Origin: Paludibaculum fermentans
Lineage (GTDB): Bacteria > Acidobacteriota > Terriglobia > Bryobacterales > Bryobacteraceae
Assembly (NCBI RefSeq): GCF_015277775.1
Contig: NZ_CP063849.1
Location: forward strand, 558,001 to 622,000
Direction of reading: 5' to 3'
DNA: 64,000 nucleotides
Shown: positions 42,469 to 53,537 of the stretch, piece by piece
Layout: each line of letters begins with the position of its first letter
Position numbering within the stretch: the first letter of the stretch is position 1
Position numbers and translations under genes: made by a program
The notes under the pieces: generated by a model
The model's database searches: none
Told to the model about the DNA's origin: nothing
Seen by the model: only the letters and a program-made list of their open reading frames with translations

Positions 42469-44721
42469 ATGGCTTACCGGGATGCCTGGATCGTGGCGGC
42501 TTTGCTCTGTCCTTTGGCCTCAGCCCAGACGCTGAGTCCTTCCGATGCTTACAAGTCGGGGCACTCCGCGCATGGTGCCGCTTTCGACAGCGGGCCGCGC
42601 CAGAAGCCGTGGCCGATGACCGGGATCGGCACTGCCCATTTTCCCATTACCACCAAGAACCCTGAAGTCCAGAAGTGGTTCGACCAGGGCAATGCGCTGC
42701 TGCATTCGTTCTGGTTCTATGAGGCCGAGCGGTCGTTCCGATGGTGCCTGAAGCTGGAGCCCGAGAATGCCATGGCGTACTGGGGGCTGGCGGTGGCCAA
42801 TGCGGACCGCCGCGCCGGAGGCGGCAACCGGCCGGCCGACTTCATCCGGGAGGCGGCCAAACGCAAGGGCAGCGTGACGGAACGCGAGCGGCTGTATATC
42901 GAGGCGTGGGAGGCCATCCTGGTCCCGGATCCGGTCCACACCGTTGCTGACGCCAAGAACGACGACGATAGCGCCTACCAGGCGCAGCGGGCCGCTCATA
43001 TCAGGAAGCTGGAAACTCTGGCCGTGAAGTATCCCGACGATATGGAGGCGCGGGCGTATCTGGCGCTGGCCACTCTCGGCGATGCCCGCTATGCCACCGA
43101 GATGATCATTCGCGAGATCCTGGCCAGGCAGCCGATGCATCCCGGCGCGCATCACTACCGGATCCACAATTGGGACTATCACGAGCCGGAGCAGGCGCTG
43201 GTGAGCTGCCGCGCATATACAGACGCGGTGCCCGCGATCGGTCATGCCCAGCACATGCCGGGACACATCTACAGCATCGTCGGGATGTGGGACGAGGCGG
43301 CGATTTCAATGGACTCCGCCACGCGCGTCGAGAAACAGTATATGCGCGACAGCCTCACATTCCCGTTCAACAACTGGAACTACGGGCACAACCGGAATTA
43401 CCTGTCGTACATCCAGGAGCAGTTGGGGATGACGGAGGCTGCCCTGTTTGGCGCGCGGCAGTTGATCGACGCTCCGCTGGATCCGAACGACAATAACGAG
43501 ATTCCCAACAGCAGCCATTCCTATGGGCTGCAGGCTGCCGCTCGCGTGCTGCTGAAGTTTGAGCGCTGGGACGAGCTGCTGGACTCGAAGCTGATCCCGT
43601 GGCGCGACATCCCGCGGGAGAAGGCGTCGAAGGCGTACTTCGAGACGCGCGCCTATCTGGGCAAGGGCAGGATCTCCGAGGCGGAGACGAAACTGGCTGA
43701 GCTGCCGCCGCTGCGGAAGGAGTTTGAGAAGGACAATTTCCGGCTGCGGATCTTCGATACTTATGTGCTGGAGCTGCGCGCGCGGATCGCGATCGCCAAG
43801 GGCGAGACGATCTTCGGGATTGGGTTGCTGGCGGATGCGGCGGAGAAGGAGTTCGCGCTGCAGCGTGAGTACGCCGACCCGCCGTTCTATCCCGAGGCGC
43901 TGTATAACGCGCTTGGCGAAGCTTATCTGGCGGCGAAAAGCCCGCTGCTGGCCGCACAGGCGTTTGAGAAAGACCTGACGCTGGTTGCGAACGACATCTT
44001 CGCGCTGTCAGGACTGGTGCGGGCGTATGCGGCGCTGGGGGAGACGGCCAAGGCCCAGAACGCCATGGCCCGGCTGCTCTTCGAGACTCGTCATGCCGAT
44101 GCGGGGCTGAAACTACTGGAGCAGGCGAAGGCTACGGGGATTACAGCGGTGCCGCGCGACTCGTCGCCGGGTCCGCAGCGGGAGTATACGCGGATCCCGC
44201 TGGAGTCGTATGGGCCGGCGAAGTGGGAGCCGTATCCGGCTCCGCGGCTCGAGGTGAAGGATGCTTCAGGAAAGAGCGTTTCTCTGGAGCAGTTCAAGGG
44301 CAAGAACGTGATCCTGGTTTACTACCTGGGGCAGGAGTGCCCGCACTGCATGAAGCAGTTGAGCGACCTGGGGAAGAAGAAAGACGACTGGGAAGGGCTG
44401 GAGACCGTGGTGCTGGCGGTGAGCAGCGCCGAGCCGTCGAAGAACAAGGGCGGGCTGAAGGAGTACGGTGAGCTGGCGGTGCGGCTGCTGTCGGACTCCA
44501 CGCATGAGAACGCGCGGCGCTTTCACTCGTATGACGATTTCGAGGACATGGAGCTGCATTCGACGCTGCTGATCGACAAGAAAGGCCGTGTGTACTGGGG
44601 CCGGCTGGGCGGGGATCCGTTCACCGACATGGCTTTCCTCGAGAAGCAACTGGGGCGGATGAACGAACTGGTGGAAGCCGAGGGGAAGAAACGGGCGGCC
44701 AGCCTGACTGCCCAAAAATAG
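42469..44721 (+). CDS. TPR protein with C-terminal peroxiredoxin-like (CPHC) domain, exported
   Basis: 750 residues from the ATG at 42469; this start gives a clear signal peptide (DAWIVAALLCPLASAQT), whereas the upstream GTG does not. The first ~580 residues are tetratricopeptide-like helices (AERSFRWCLKLEPENAMAYW; HAQHMPGHIYSIVGMWDEA; LSGLVRAYAALGETAKAQN). The last ~150 residues form a thioredoxin-fold AhpC/TSA-like domain with Cys624-Pro-His-Cys627 (GQECPHCMKQL), LIDKKGRVYW and VSLEQFKGKNVILVYYLG. It is probably a periplasmic or surface thiol-redox protein that docks partners through the TPRs. Substrate unknown; the fusion is notable. Confidence 0.83.
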   Translation: MAYRDAWIVAALLCPLASAQTLSPSDAYKSGHSAHGAAFDSGPRQKPWPMTGIGTAHFPITTKNPEVQKWFDQGNALLHSFWFYEAERSFRWCLKLEPENAMAYWGLAVANADRRAGGGNRPADFIREAAKRKGSVTERERLYIEAWEAILVPDPVHTVADAKNDDDSAYQAQRAAHIRKLETLAVKYPDDMEARAYLALATLGDARYATEMIIREILARQPMHPGAHHYRIHNWDYHEPEQALVSCRAYTDAVPAIGHAQHMPGHIYSIVGMWDEAAISMDSATRVEKQYMRDSLTFPFNNWNYGHNRNYLSYIQEQLGMTEAALFGARQLIDAPLDPNDNNEIPNSSHSYGLQAAARVLLKFERWDELLDSKLIPWRDIPREKASKAYFETRAYLGKGRISEAETKLAELPPLRKEFEKDNFRLRIFDTYVLELRARIAIAKGETIFGIGLLADAAEKEFALQREYADPPFYPEALYNALGEAYLAAKSPLLAAQAFEKDLTLVANDIFALSGLVRAYAALGETAKAQNAMARLLFETRHADAGLKLLEQAKATGITAVPRDSSPGPQREYTRIPLESYGPAKWEPYPAPRLEVKDASGKSVSLEQFKGKNVILVYYLGQECPHCMKQLSDLGKKKDDWEGLETVVLAVSSAEPSKNKGGLKEYGELAVRLLSDSTHENARRFHSYDDFEDMELHSTLLIDKKGRVYWGRLGGDPFTDMAFLEKQLGRMNELVEAEGKKRAASLTAQK

Positions 44722-44801
44722 GGGTGCGGCGGACGGATGGGGAGGGTGAACGCGGGGACCGGTCGAAACTGTTCATTTTCATACGGATGGGGTGGATGGA
44801 A

Positions 44802-44824
44802 GCCCGGGGCTGCGCGGCCCGGGC
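44802..44824 (+). terminator. possible terminator hairpin after TPR/peroxiredoxin gene
   Basis: A perfect 7-bp stem gcccggg/cccgggc with a 9-nt loop lies ~80 bp after the stop at 44721. There is no T-tract, so this is a weak call. The surrounding 44722-44927 shows no supported gene. Confidence 0.3.
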
Positions 44825-44927
44825 GTCCTTGGCGGAGGCATGGTTCCACGGGTACTTCACGCTCCCTCCGAGAAGCCCTACTCTTTTCACTCACATTGGT
44901 CGATAAACCGAATGACCAGAGGGTTTG

Positions 44928-45152
44928 ATGATCCCACCAGCTGAGCATCCCTGTTGGAAGCAACTCGTCACGGGTGCAAGAGAGCTGCGTTCCAACAACC
45001 TCTCGTTCAACATGCTGCTGTTCACCATCAGGCTGCGGTACAAGGGCGACTCTTCGGATGAGCAACTGGAAGAGCTGGGCCGGCATGTCCGCGAGTTCTT
45101 CGTCAAGTTCGAATCCCTGCTCGCAGCCGAACTGGCCGCTTTGGAGAGTTAA
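44928..45152 (+). CDS. small protein of unknown function, first gene of signalling operon
   Basis: 74 residues from an ATG at 44928; the frame runs through TTG at 44925. Two helices are likely: SNNLSFNMLLFTIRLRYKGD and EQLEELGRHVREFFVKFESLL. It is acidic overall, with no signal peptide or membrane segment. It lies 9 bp before the next gene, which in turn is 8 bp from a hybrid kinase, suggesting one transcript. No family recognised. Confidence 0.6.
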   Translation: MIPPAEHPCWKQLVTGARELRSNNLSFNMLLFTIRLRYKGDSSDEQLEELGRHVREFFVKFESLLAAELAALES

Positions 45153-45161
45153 GAGAAGTCC

Positions 45162-46133
45162 ATGCTCCAGACCATCGCTGAAGTTTCCGAGGAAATCAGA
45201 CAAGGAACTCCGCTCCTGCTGGCCGGCAACGAACAGGCGCTGCGGGCGTTGCCGCAGGGTGACTGGATCGGCGGGACGACTGCTTACTTCATGGAGCTCG
45301 AGGGGGGCGTCTGTTCCCGCGACCGTGTTTTCGTAACGCGAGTGCCCGCCTGTGCGAAGGGTGCCCGGATCGTCAGTCACTCCGCTGAAAGTCTGCCGCG
45401 ATTGCTGGAAGATGCCGCGGATAACGGGTATACGGTGCTGATCCTGCCGTCCGGCAGCGCGGTGCACGCCGGCTATGCGCGGGGTGCGGCCCACTATCCG
45501 GGTATGTTCGTAAAGCCGGTTGTGGGGTGGGTTTCCGGCTCGTCGCTGGACGGCGCGGCCAGGCTCAGCCCGAAGGTGATCGATGGCAGGACGGGCGAGT
45601 GTTCAGAGGATCGTGCTGTCGCGATGCATATCGACCTGCCGCCGGGCAAGCTGGCTGAACTCGATATTGTGAATGTGTTCCGGCCGGGCACCGGAGCCGG
45701 CCTGCGGTTTCCCCATACCGGGTTCCAGACCAACTCGTGTGTGGTGGGCGGAGAGACTGTTCCGTTCGCGCAATACCTGGACAGCCGCCACGCCGACATG
45801 CGGCTGCCGCTGACGGCCGATTACAACGGTTCCATCGTCAATGTCAGCATTGAGTCCGTCGACACCCAGACCGGCATGGTGAAGTTCTTCGCGCCTGTCT
45901 TCGAGGGAGTGGAGTACAAACTGGCGGCGCCGGTGCCCGGCTACAGCCACGCGTTCGACGGCCTGCTGGAGGATCGCGGCGAGACGGCGTTCGCCTGCAA
46001 CTGTGTGCTGAACTACCTCTATTGCCATCTGGAGGGCCGTGCGGCCGGCACGATCACCGGTCCGGTCACCTACGGCGAAATCGCCAACATGCTATTGAAC
46101 CAGACGCTGGTCCGACTTTTCATTCGAGGCTGA
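45162..46133 (+). CDS. uncharacterised cytoplasmic protein upstream of hybrid kinase (DUF6976-like, tentative)
   Basis: 323 residues with no signal peptide or membrane segment. Notable segments are LPQGDWIGGTTAYFMELEGG, YTVLILPSGSAVHAGYARGA, FPHTGFQTNSCVVGGETVPF and NCVLNYLYCHLEGRAAGTI. The repeated Gly-rich turns, the N-C-x-x-N-Y-L-Y element and the pairing with a sensor kinase suggest a FIST-like or related sensory fold, and I recall a family with a similar QGxWIGGT motif, but this is tentative. It is 9 bp downstream of the 74-aa gene and 8 bp upstream of the kinase, so it probably serves the same signalling pathway, perhaps as ligand binder. Confidence 0.7.
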   Translation: MLQTIAEVSEEIRQGTPLLLAGNEQALRALPQGDWIGGTTAYFMELEGGVCSRDRVFVTRVPACAKGARIVSHSAESLPRLLEDAADNGYTVLILPSGSAVHAGYARGAAHYPGMFVKPVVGWVSGSSLDGAARLSPKVIDGRTGECSEDRAVAMHIDLPPGKLAELDIVNVFRPGTGAGLRFPHTGFQTNSCVVGGETVPFAQYLDSRHADMRLPLTADYNGSIVNVSIESVDTQTGMVKFFAPVFEGVEYKLAAPVPGYSHAFDGLLEDRGETAFACNCVLNYLYCHLEGRAAGTITGPVTYGEIANMLLNQTLVRLFIRG

Positions 46134-46141
46134 CATCGCCG

Positions 46142-48961
<2,820 letters not shown>

Positions 48962-49753
48962 TGGCCGAGTAGCGGTCCATGCGGGCGGGTGTGCGCCGCA
49001 GCGGGCTGGGCAGGATGGCGGCCAGGCGCGCGCCCTGATCGCGGGTGATCTTCGCCGCATTCGTATGGTAGTGATACTGCGCCGCCGCTTCGGCTCCAAA
49101 GACACCAGGGCCCCATTCGCAGACGTTCAGGTAGAGTTCGAGGATCCGCTTCTTGCCCAGGATGAGTTCGGCCAGCGGGGTGATGGTGAACTCCAGGCCT
49201 TTCCGGATGGCCGATGCGGTGGTCGTAAAGAACAGATTCTTGACGAGTTGCTGGGAGATGGTGGAGGCGCCACGAATGCGCCGGTCTTCCATGCCGTCCT
49301 CGACCGCGTCCTTGATCTGGTCCCAATCGAAGCCGTGGTGCTGGTAGAAGCGCCCGTCCTCGGCGGCGATGACGGCCCACTGGAAGTTCGGTGAGATGCG
49401 GGCCAGCGGGACGAAGGTGTAGCGCTTCTGATATTTCCCCTTCCTGAACCAGGATTGGACGCGGCGCTGCGTTTGGACTCCGGTGGAGGGGGGATCGATG
49501 AACCGCAAGCCGGCCAAAGCCAGCACGATGAAGGCGTAGAAGCCCAGGACCAGATAGAGGAACCAGACCATCAGGCGCCGGAAGCGGAACCGGCCGCCAC
49601 GAAGCTTGGGAACTTTGGGCACCGCTACCCAGGATAGGGGGTAGGGCCCGGTGGACGCCAGACATGAGTGGCGGACGCGCGCCGCCCGGGTGAGAGCGAT
49701 ATGCCCCAGTTCCCTATATCGGACTTTGGCATCTTGATTGCTTAGTTCCCGGC

Positions 49754-51175
49754 ATGGCCGCGCCGCCGCTGAAATACAAACCCAATCCAAAAGCTCCCAG
49801 ACAGGCTTTACCTCTTCTGGATGCACAAGTTAGGGCCCGCACCGCGGAAGAGGTGGCCTTGGGCTTCACGCCGGAACAGGTGAGTGTAGAGGCGCAGCGG
49901 TGCCTCCAGTGCGCCAAACCAACCTGCGTCGAGGCGTGTCCTCTGCATATCGACATCAAGCGCTTCATCGCCCGCCTGGCCGAGAACGAGTTCCAGGCGG
50001 CGCATGATGTCATCAGCGAGCAGAGCCCGTTCCCAGGAGTTTGCGGCCGTGTCTGCCAGCACGAGCTGTTCTGTGAAGACGCCTGCATCGTCGGCCGGAA
50101 GTGGGATCCGGTGGCCATCGGCAGCCTGGAGCGCTTCGCGGCGGACCACGCGCGGTTGCGCATGCAGGAACTGGCCACCAGCTATCCCAAACCGACGGGA
50201 CCCAAGGTGGCGCTGGTGGGCAGCGGCCCGGCTTCGCTGATCGCCGCGTACGACCTGATCCGCTGGAACTACCAGGTGACGATCTTCGAGGCGCTGCACA
50301 AGCTGGGAGGTGTCCTGGCTTATGGGATCCCCAACTTCCGCCTGCCGCGCGAGATTCTGCGGGAAGAGATTGCCCGGCTGCAGAACATGGGTGTCGAGTT
50401 CGTGGTCGATTTCATTGCCGGCAAGACCGCCTCGCTGGCAGAGCTGATGGAAGAGGGCTACCAGGCCATCTTCATTGGTACCGGAGCCGGGCTGCCGCAC
50501 ATGATGGGTATCCCGGGCGAGAACCTGGTGGGCGTGTATACGGCCAACGAGTTCCTGACCCGCATCAATCTGATGGAAGCGTTCAAGTTTCCGGATGCGC
50601 CGACGCCGGTCCGGGTGGGCAAGCGCACGATTGTGGTGGGCGGCGGCAACTCGGCCATGGATGCGGCGCGTTGGGCCAACCGGATGGGCAGCGAGACGAC
50701 GATCCTCTACCGCCGCGGGCGGGTCGAACTGAAGGCGCGGCTGGAAGAGATCGAGCACGCGGAAGAGGAAGGGATCAAGTTTGAGTTCCTGGCCGCTCCG
50801 GTGGCGCTCTACGGCGACGAGAACGGGTATGTGAAAGAGATCGAGTGCATTCGGATGGAGTTGGGCGAGCCGGATGAGAGCGGGCGGCGCGCTCCGGTGC
50901 CGATTGAGTCCAGCCGGCACAGGATTGCGGTGGATACGGTGGTGGCGGCGATCGGCCAGGCTCCGAATCCCACGCTGCAGAAGGTGACGCCGCAGTTGAT
51001 CACGCGGCGCGGCCGCATCCTGATTGACGAGCACGGCGAGACGTCGATGGCCCATGTGTATGCGGGCGGCGATGTCGTGCGCGGCGGATCGACTGTCATC
51101 CTGGCCATGAAGGACGGCCGGGCGGCCGCCCAGGCCATCCATAACGCCCTCAGCGGCACTCCGGAGGTGCAATGA
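49754..51175 (+). CDS. gltA: NADPH-dependent glutamate synthase-like / NfnL-type flavoprotein
   Basis: 473 residues. The N-terminal iron-sulfur domain has Cys50, 53, 58, 62 and Cys97, 101, 107, 111 for two clusters. FAD binding (VALVGSGPASLIAAYDL; FEALHKLGGVLAYGIPNFRL) and NADPH binding (TIVVGGGNSAMDAARWA) follow, then HVYAGGDVVRGGSTVI. This layout is shared by GltD-like proteins and the large subunit of NADH-dependent ferredoxin:NADP oxidoreductase (Nfn). The next gene overlaps by 4 bp and is NfnS-like, so an electron-bifurcating Nfn complex is the better reading than an ammonia-assimilating synthase. There is no glutamate synthase large subunit nearby. Confidence 0.88.
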   Translation: MAAPPLKYKPNPKAPRQALPLLDAQVRARTAEEVALGFTPEQVSVEAQRCLQCAKPTCVEACPLHIDIKRFIARLAENEFQAAHDVISEQSPFPGVCGRVCQHELFCEDACIVGRKWDPVAIGSLERFAADHARLRMQELATSYPKPTGPKVALVGSGPASLIAAYDLIRWNYQVTIFEALHKLGGVLAYGIPNFRLPREILREEIARLQNMGVEFVVDFIAGKTASLAELMEEGYQAIFIGTGAGLPHMMGIPGENLVGVYTANEFLTRINLMEAFKFPDAPTPVRVGKRTIVVGGGNSAMDAARWANRMGSETTILYRRGRVELKARLEEIEHAEEEGIKFEFLAAPVALYGDENGYVKEIECIRMELGEPDESGRRAPVPIESSRHRIAVDTVVAAIGQAPNPTLQKVTPQLITRRGRILIDEHGETSMAHVYAGGDVVRGGSTVILAMKDGRAAAQAIHNALSGTPEVQ

Positions 51176-52011
51176 TGAATCGCGTCCTGGCGAAAAGGGA
51201 GCTGGCTCCCCTGGTGACCCTGCTGGAGGTGGAAGCGCCGCGCATTCAACGGCGCTGGAAGGCCGGGCAGTTCATCATCATAAGGCCGCTGGAGACGAGC
51301 GAGCGGATTCCCCTGACCATCGTCGATTCCAATGCCGAGCGGCAATCCATCACGATGGTGATCCAGGCGATCGGGAAGACGACAAAAGAGGCCGTGTCGC
51401 TGGAACCCGAGGCGCTGATGTGCGACCTGGTGGGGCCGTTGGGCGAGCCGGCCACAATGAGTAAGGGCAAGAATGTGGTGTGCATGGCGGGCGGAGTGGG
51501 CGTGGCGGAGCTGCTGCCCGTGGCGAAGGCGTTCCACCAGGCCGGGAACCGGGTGACGGCGCTGTGCGGGGCACGCTCAGAGAATTACCGGATCCTGGAT
51601 GCCGAGCTGAAAGAGGCCGTGGACGAGCTGCATTGGGCGACCGATGACGGCAGCTTCGGCTTTCATGGCAACGTCGTGCAACTGTTGAACAGCCTGGCTG
51701 GGCCGGACACCTTCCAGGAAGGGCACGTGATCGGGCCGATTCCGATGATGAAGGCGGCGGCCGAGGCGACGCGCGGTTGGGGGCTGAAGCTCCACGCCAG
51801 CCTGAATCCGGTGATGATCGACGGGACGGGCATGTGCGGCGGGTGCCGTGTGACGGTGGGCCACGAAGTGAAGTTCGCGTGCGTCGACGGCCCGGAGTTT
51901 GATGCGCACCTGGTGGATTTCGACGAGTTGACACGGCGGAACCGGGCTTACCGGGAGATGGAGCAGGAGTCGCTGAACCACAAGTGCCGGGTGGGCCTGG
52001 ATATTCACTAA
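51172..52011 (+). CDS. NfnS/sulfide dehydrogenase-like FAD/NAD-binding subunit
   Basis: 279 residues starting at ATGATG, with GGAGGTG just before; Met2 at 51175 is possible. It has a ferredoxin-reductase fold: FAD-binding barrel (GQFIIIRPLETSERIPLTI), NAD-binding domain (MAGGVGVAELLPVAKAF; LCGARSENY) and a [2Fe-2S] site with Cys222, Cys225 and Cys237 (TGMCGGCRVTVG; KFACVDG). The end (HLVDFDELTRRNRAY) matches Nfn small subunits and dihydroorotate dehydrogenase electron-transfer subunits. In Nfn this subunit carries the NADH site while the large one reduces NADP with ferredoxin. Overlap with the upstream gene supports one complex. Confidence 0.9.
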   Translation: MMNRVLAKRELAPLVTLLEVEAPRIQRRWKAGQFIIIRPLETSERIPLTIVDSNAERQSITMVIQAIGKTTKEAVSLEPEALMCDLVGPLGEPATMSKGKNVVCMAGGVGVAELLPVAKAFHQAGNRVTALCGARSENYRILDAELKEAVDELHWATDDGSFGFHGNVVQLLNSLAGPDTFQEGHVIGPIPMMKAAAEATRGWGLKLHASLNPVMIDGTGMCGGCRVTVGHEVKFACVDGPEFDAHLVDFDELTRRNRAYREMEQESLNHKCRVGLDIH

Positions 52012-52018
52012 CGGACGG

Positions 52019-52891
52019 TCACTGGGCGCGCCTGGTTTTTTTCGCGGGCGCCTTCTTCGGTGGAGCCTTCCTGGCGGGAGCCGTGGCCGCGCAAGCCGTC
52101 AGCGGGGCCCATTTCGAGGGATTCACGGCGACTGCGTGGACGTAGAGGCTCCAGTGCAGGTGCGGGCCGTTGGCTCGTCCGGTCGCGCCCACATAACCCA
52201 GGACATCTCCGGGCTTCACCGCGTCGCCTTCATGGGCGGCGGTCTTCGACATGTGTAGATAGATGGAGACGATGCCTTGGCCGTGGTCGACGCCGACTAC
52301 GTTGCCATGGATGTTGTAGGAACGGACCATGCGCACGGTGCCGGCGGCCGTGGCGACGATGGGCTTGCCGGCCGGTCCGCGCTGGTCGACTCCGGCGTGG
52401 TAGTTGCCGGTGGGTTTGCCGTTCTGGTAGCGCTGCACGCCGAAGGGCGAATTCATACAACCGGGGACGGGCGCCAGGAAGGGTTCGGCCCAGAGTTTCG
52501 CCGGCGATTCGAGGTGCTTCAGGGCGTTGACCGTCTCCGTCTCGCCGGGCGAGGGCTTCAGTTCGACCACTTCCTTGGAGAGGGCTACGTTTTGGGTGAG
52601 GTAGTGGGCGTCGAGGATGGTCAGCGTACGGGTTTCCAGGGTTTTCCCGTCCGCTGAGAGCAGTTCGAGGGGATAGTCGCCGGGTTTATCGATCACTGCT
52701 GCCGGGATGAGGGCGGTTCCGTCATAAATGGGGAACTTGCGGTCGTGAACGCGGGCAAAAGCTGCGTGCGTGGCGAAGCGGAGGACTTCGCCCTGTTTCA
52801 CGGCGAGGGGCGATTGGGCAGCGGCGGGGAGCGGCGCGAGGAAGAGGGTGAGTAGAAGAATGAGGCAGAGCAGGGCACGCATTTCAAACAT
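52019..52891 (-). CDS. M23-family (LytM-type) peptidoglycan metallopeptidase
   Basis: 290 residues with a signal peptide (LCLILLLTLFLAPLPAAAQ); Met4 is an alternative start. Residues ~28-130 form a beta-rich N-terminal domain (LKPSPGETETVNAL). The LytM domain then shows the zinc ligands His165 and Asp169 (NYHAGVD), catalytic His213 (YLHM) and the H-x-H pair His244/His246 (GPHLHWSL). All catalytic residues are present, so it should be an active endopeptidase on peptidoglycan peptide bonds. The C-terminus is very basic (APPKKAPAKKTRR), perhaps for wall binding. It is convergent with the NfnS-like gene, only 7 bp apart. Confidence 0.92.
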   Translation of the reverse strand: MFEMRALLCLILLLTLFLAPLPAAAQSPLAVKQGEVLRFATHAAFARVHDRKFPIYDGTALIPAAVIDKPGDYPLELLSADGKTLETRTLTILDAHYLTQNVALSKEVVELKPSPGETETVNALKHLESPAKLWAEPFLAPVPGCMNSPFGVQRYQNGKPTGNYHAGVDQRGPAGKPIVATAAGTVRMVRSYNIHGNVVGVDHGQGIVSIYLHMSKTAAHEGDAVKPGDVLGYVGATGRANGPHLHWSLYVHAVAVNPSKWAPLTACAATAPARKAPPKKAPAKKTRRAQ

Positions 52892-52967
52892 GGTACCGAG
52901 AATGTGGGATTGGCCGGGGCCGTGTTGCCTGGTGCGTTAAAATGGAGTTCCGCCGTGGCTAGACGCA

Positions 52968-53537
52968 ATGGGTGAAACGCCTGAGGACCAGATTACGTTT
53001 TTGCTGCAGAGCATGCGGCAGGGTGACGTGGCGGCGCGGACCCGGCTGGCGGCTGCGGTTTACCCGGAATTGAAGCGTATTGCCGCGAAACAGATGCAGC
53101 ATGAGCGTCTGGACCACACCCTTCAACCCACGGCGCTGGTGCACGAAGCCTTTGTGAAGCTGGCGGGCCACAGCGATTGGGCGATGCAGAACCGGGGTCA
53201 CTTTTTCGCCGTGGCGTCGCAGGTGATGCGGCAGATTCTGGTGGATCATGCGCGGCAATACCGTTCGTTGAAACGGGGCGGTGGCGGGGCGGCGGCGGAG
53301 ATCCAGGAGTGGCACCTGATCACGTCGGAGAAGCCGGATGTGGTGATTGAGGTCGACCGGCTGCTGACGCGGCTGGAGCAACTGGACGAGCGGCAGGCGC
53401 AGGTGGTGGTGATGCGCTACTTCGCGGGCTTCGCCGAGGAAGAGATCGCCCAGGCCCTGGGCATCTCCGTACGCACAGTCAAGCGGGATTGGAGCATGGC
53501 TCGCGCCTGGTTGCGCAAAGAGCTGGCTGCGTCATGA
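52968..53537 (+). CDS. ECF-like sigma factor (TIGR02999-type)
   Basis: 189 residues. It matches the ECF subgroup found in planctomycetes and acidobacteria, often paired with a Ser/Thr kinase: ITFLLQSMRQGD, VYPELKRIAAKQMQHER, ALVHEAFVKLAG, RGHFFAVASQVMRQILVDHA, then region 4 LDERQAQVVVMRYFAGF and ALGISVRTVKRDWSMARAWL. The stop overlaps the kinase start by 4 bp (atga), which ties the two together: the kinase-TPR protein probably controls or reads out this sigma factor. No anti-sigma factor is present. Confidence 0.93.
   Translation: MGETPEDQITFLLQSMRQGDVAARTRLAAAVYPELKRIAAKQMQHERLDHTLQPTALVHEAFVKLAGHSDWAMQNRGHFFAVASQVMRQILVDHARQYRSLKRGGGGAAAEIQEWHLITSEKPDVVIEVDRLLTRLEQLDERQAQVVVMRYFAGFAEEEIAQALGISVRTVKRDWSMARAWLRKELAAS

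Noticed and set aside
49623-49826. Upstream extension of mtgA to 49826
   Set aside because: The added residues resemble no MtgA, would give an over-long cytoplasmic part and run over the divergent NfnL-type gene start.
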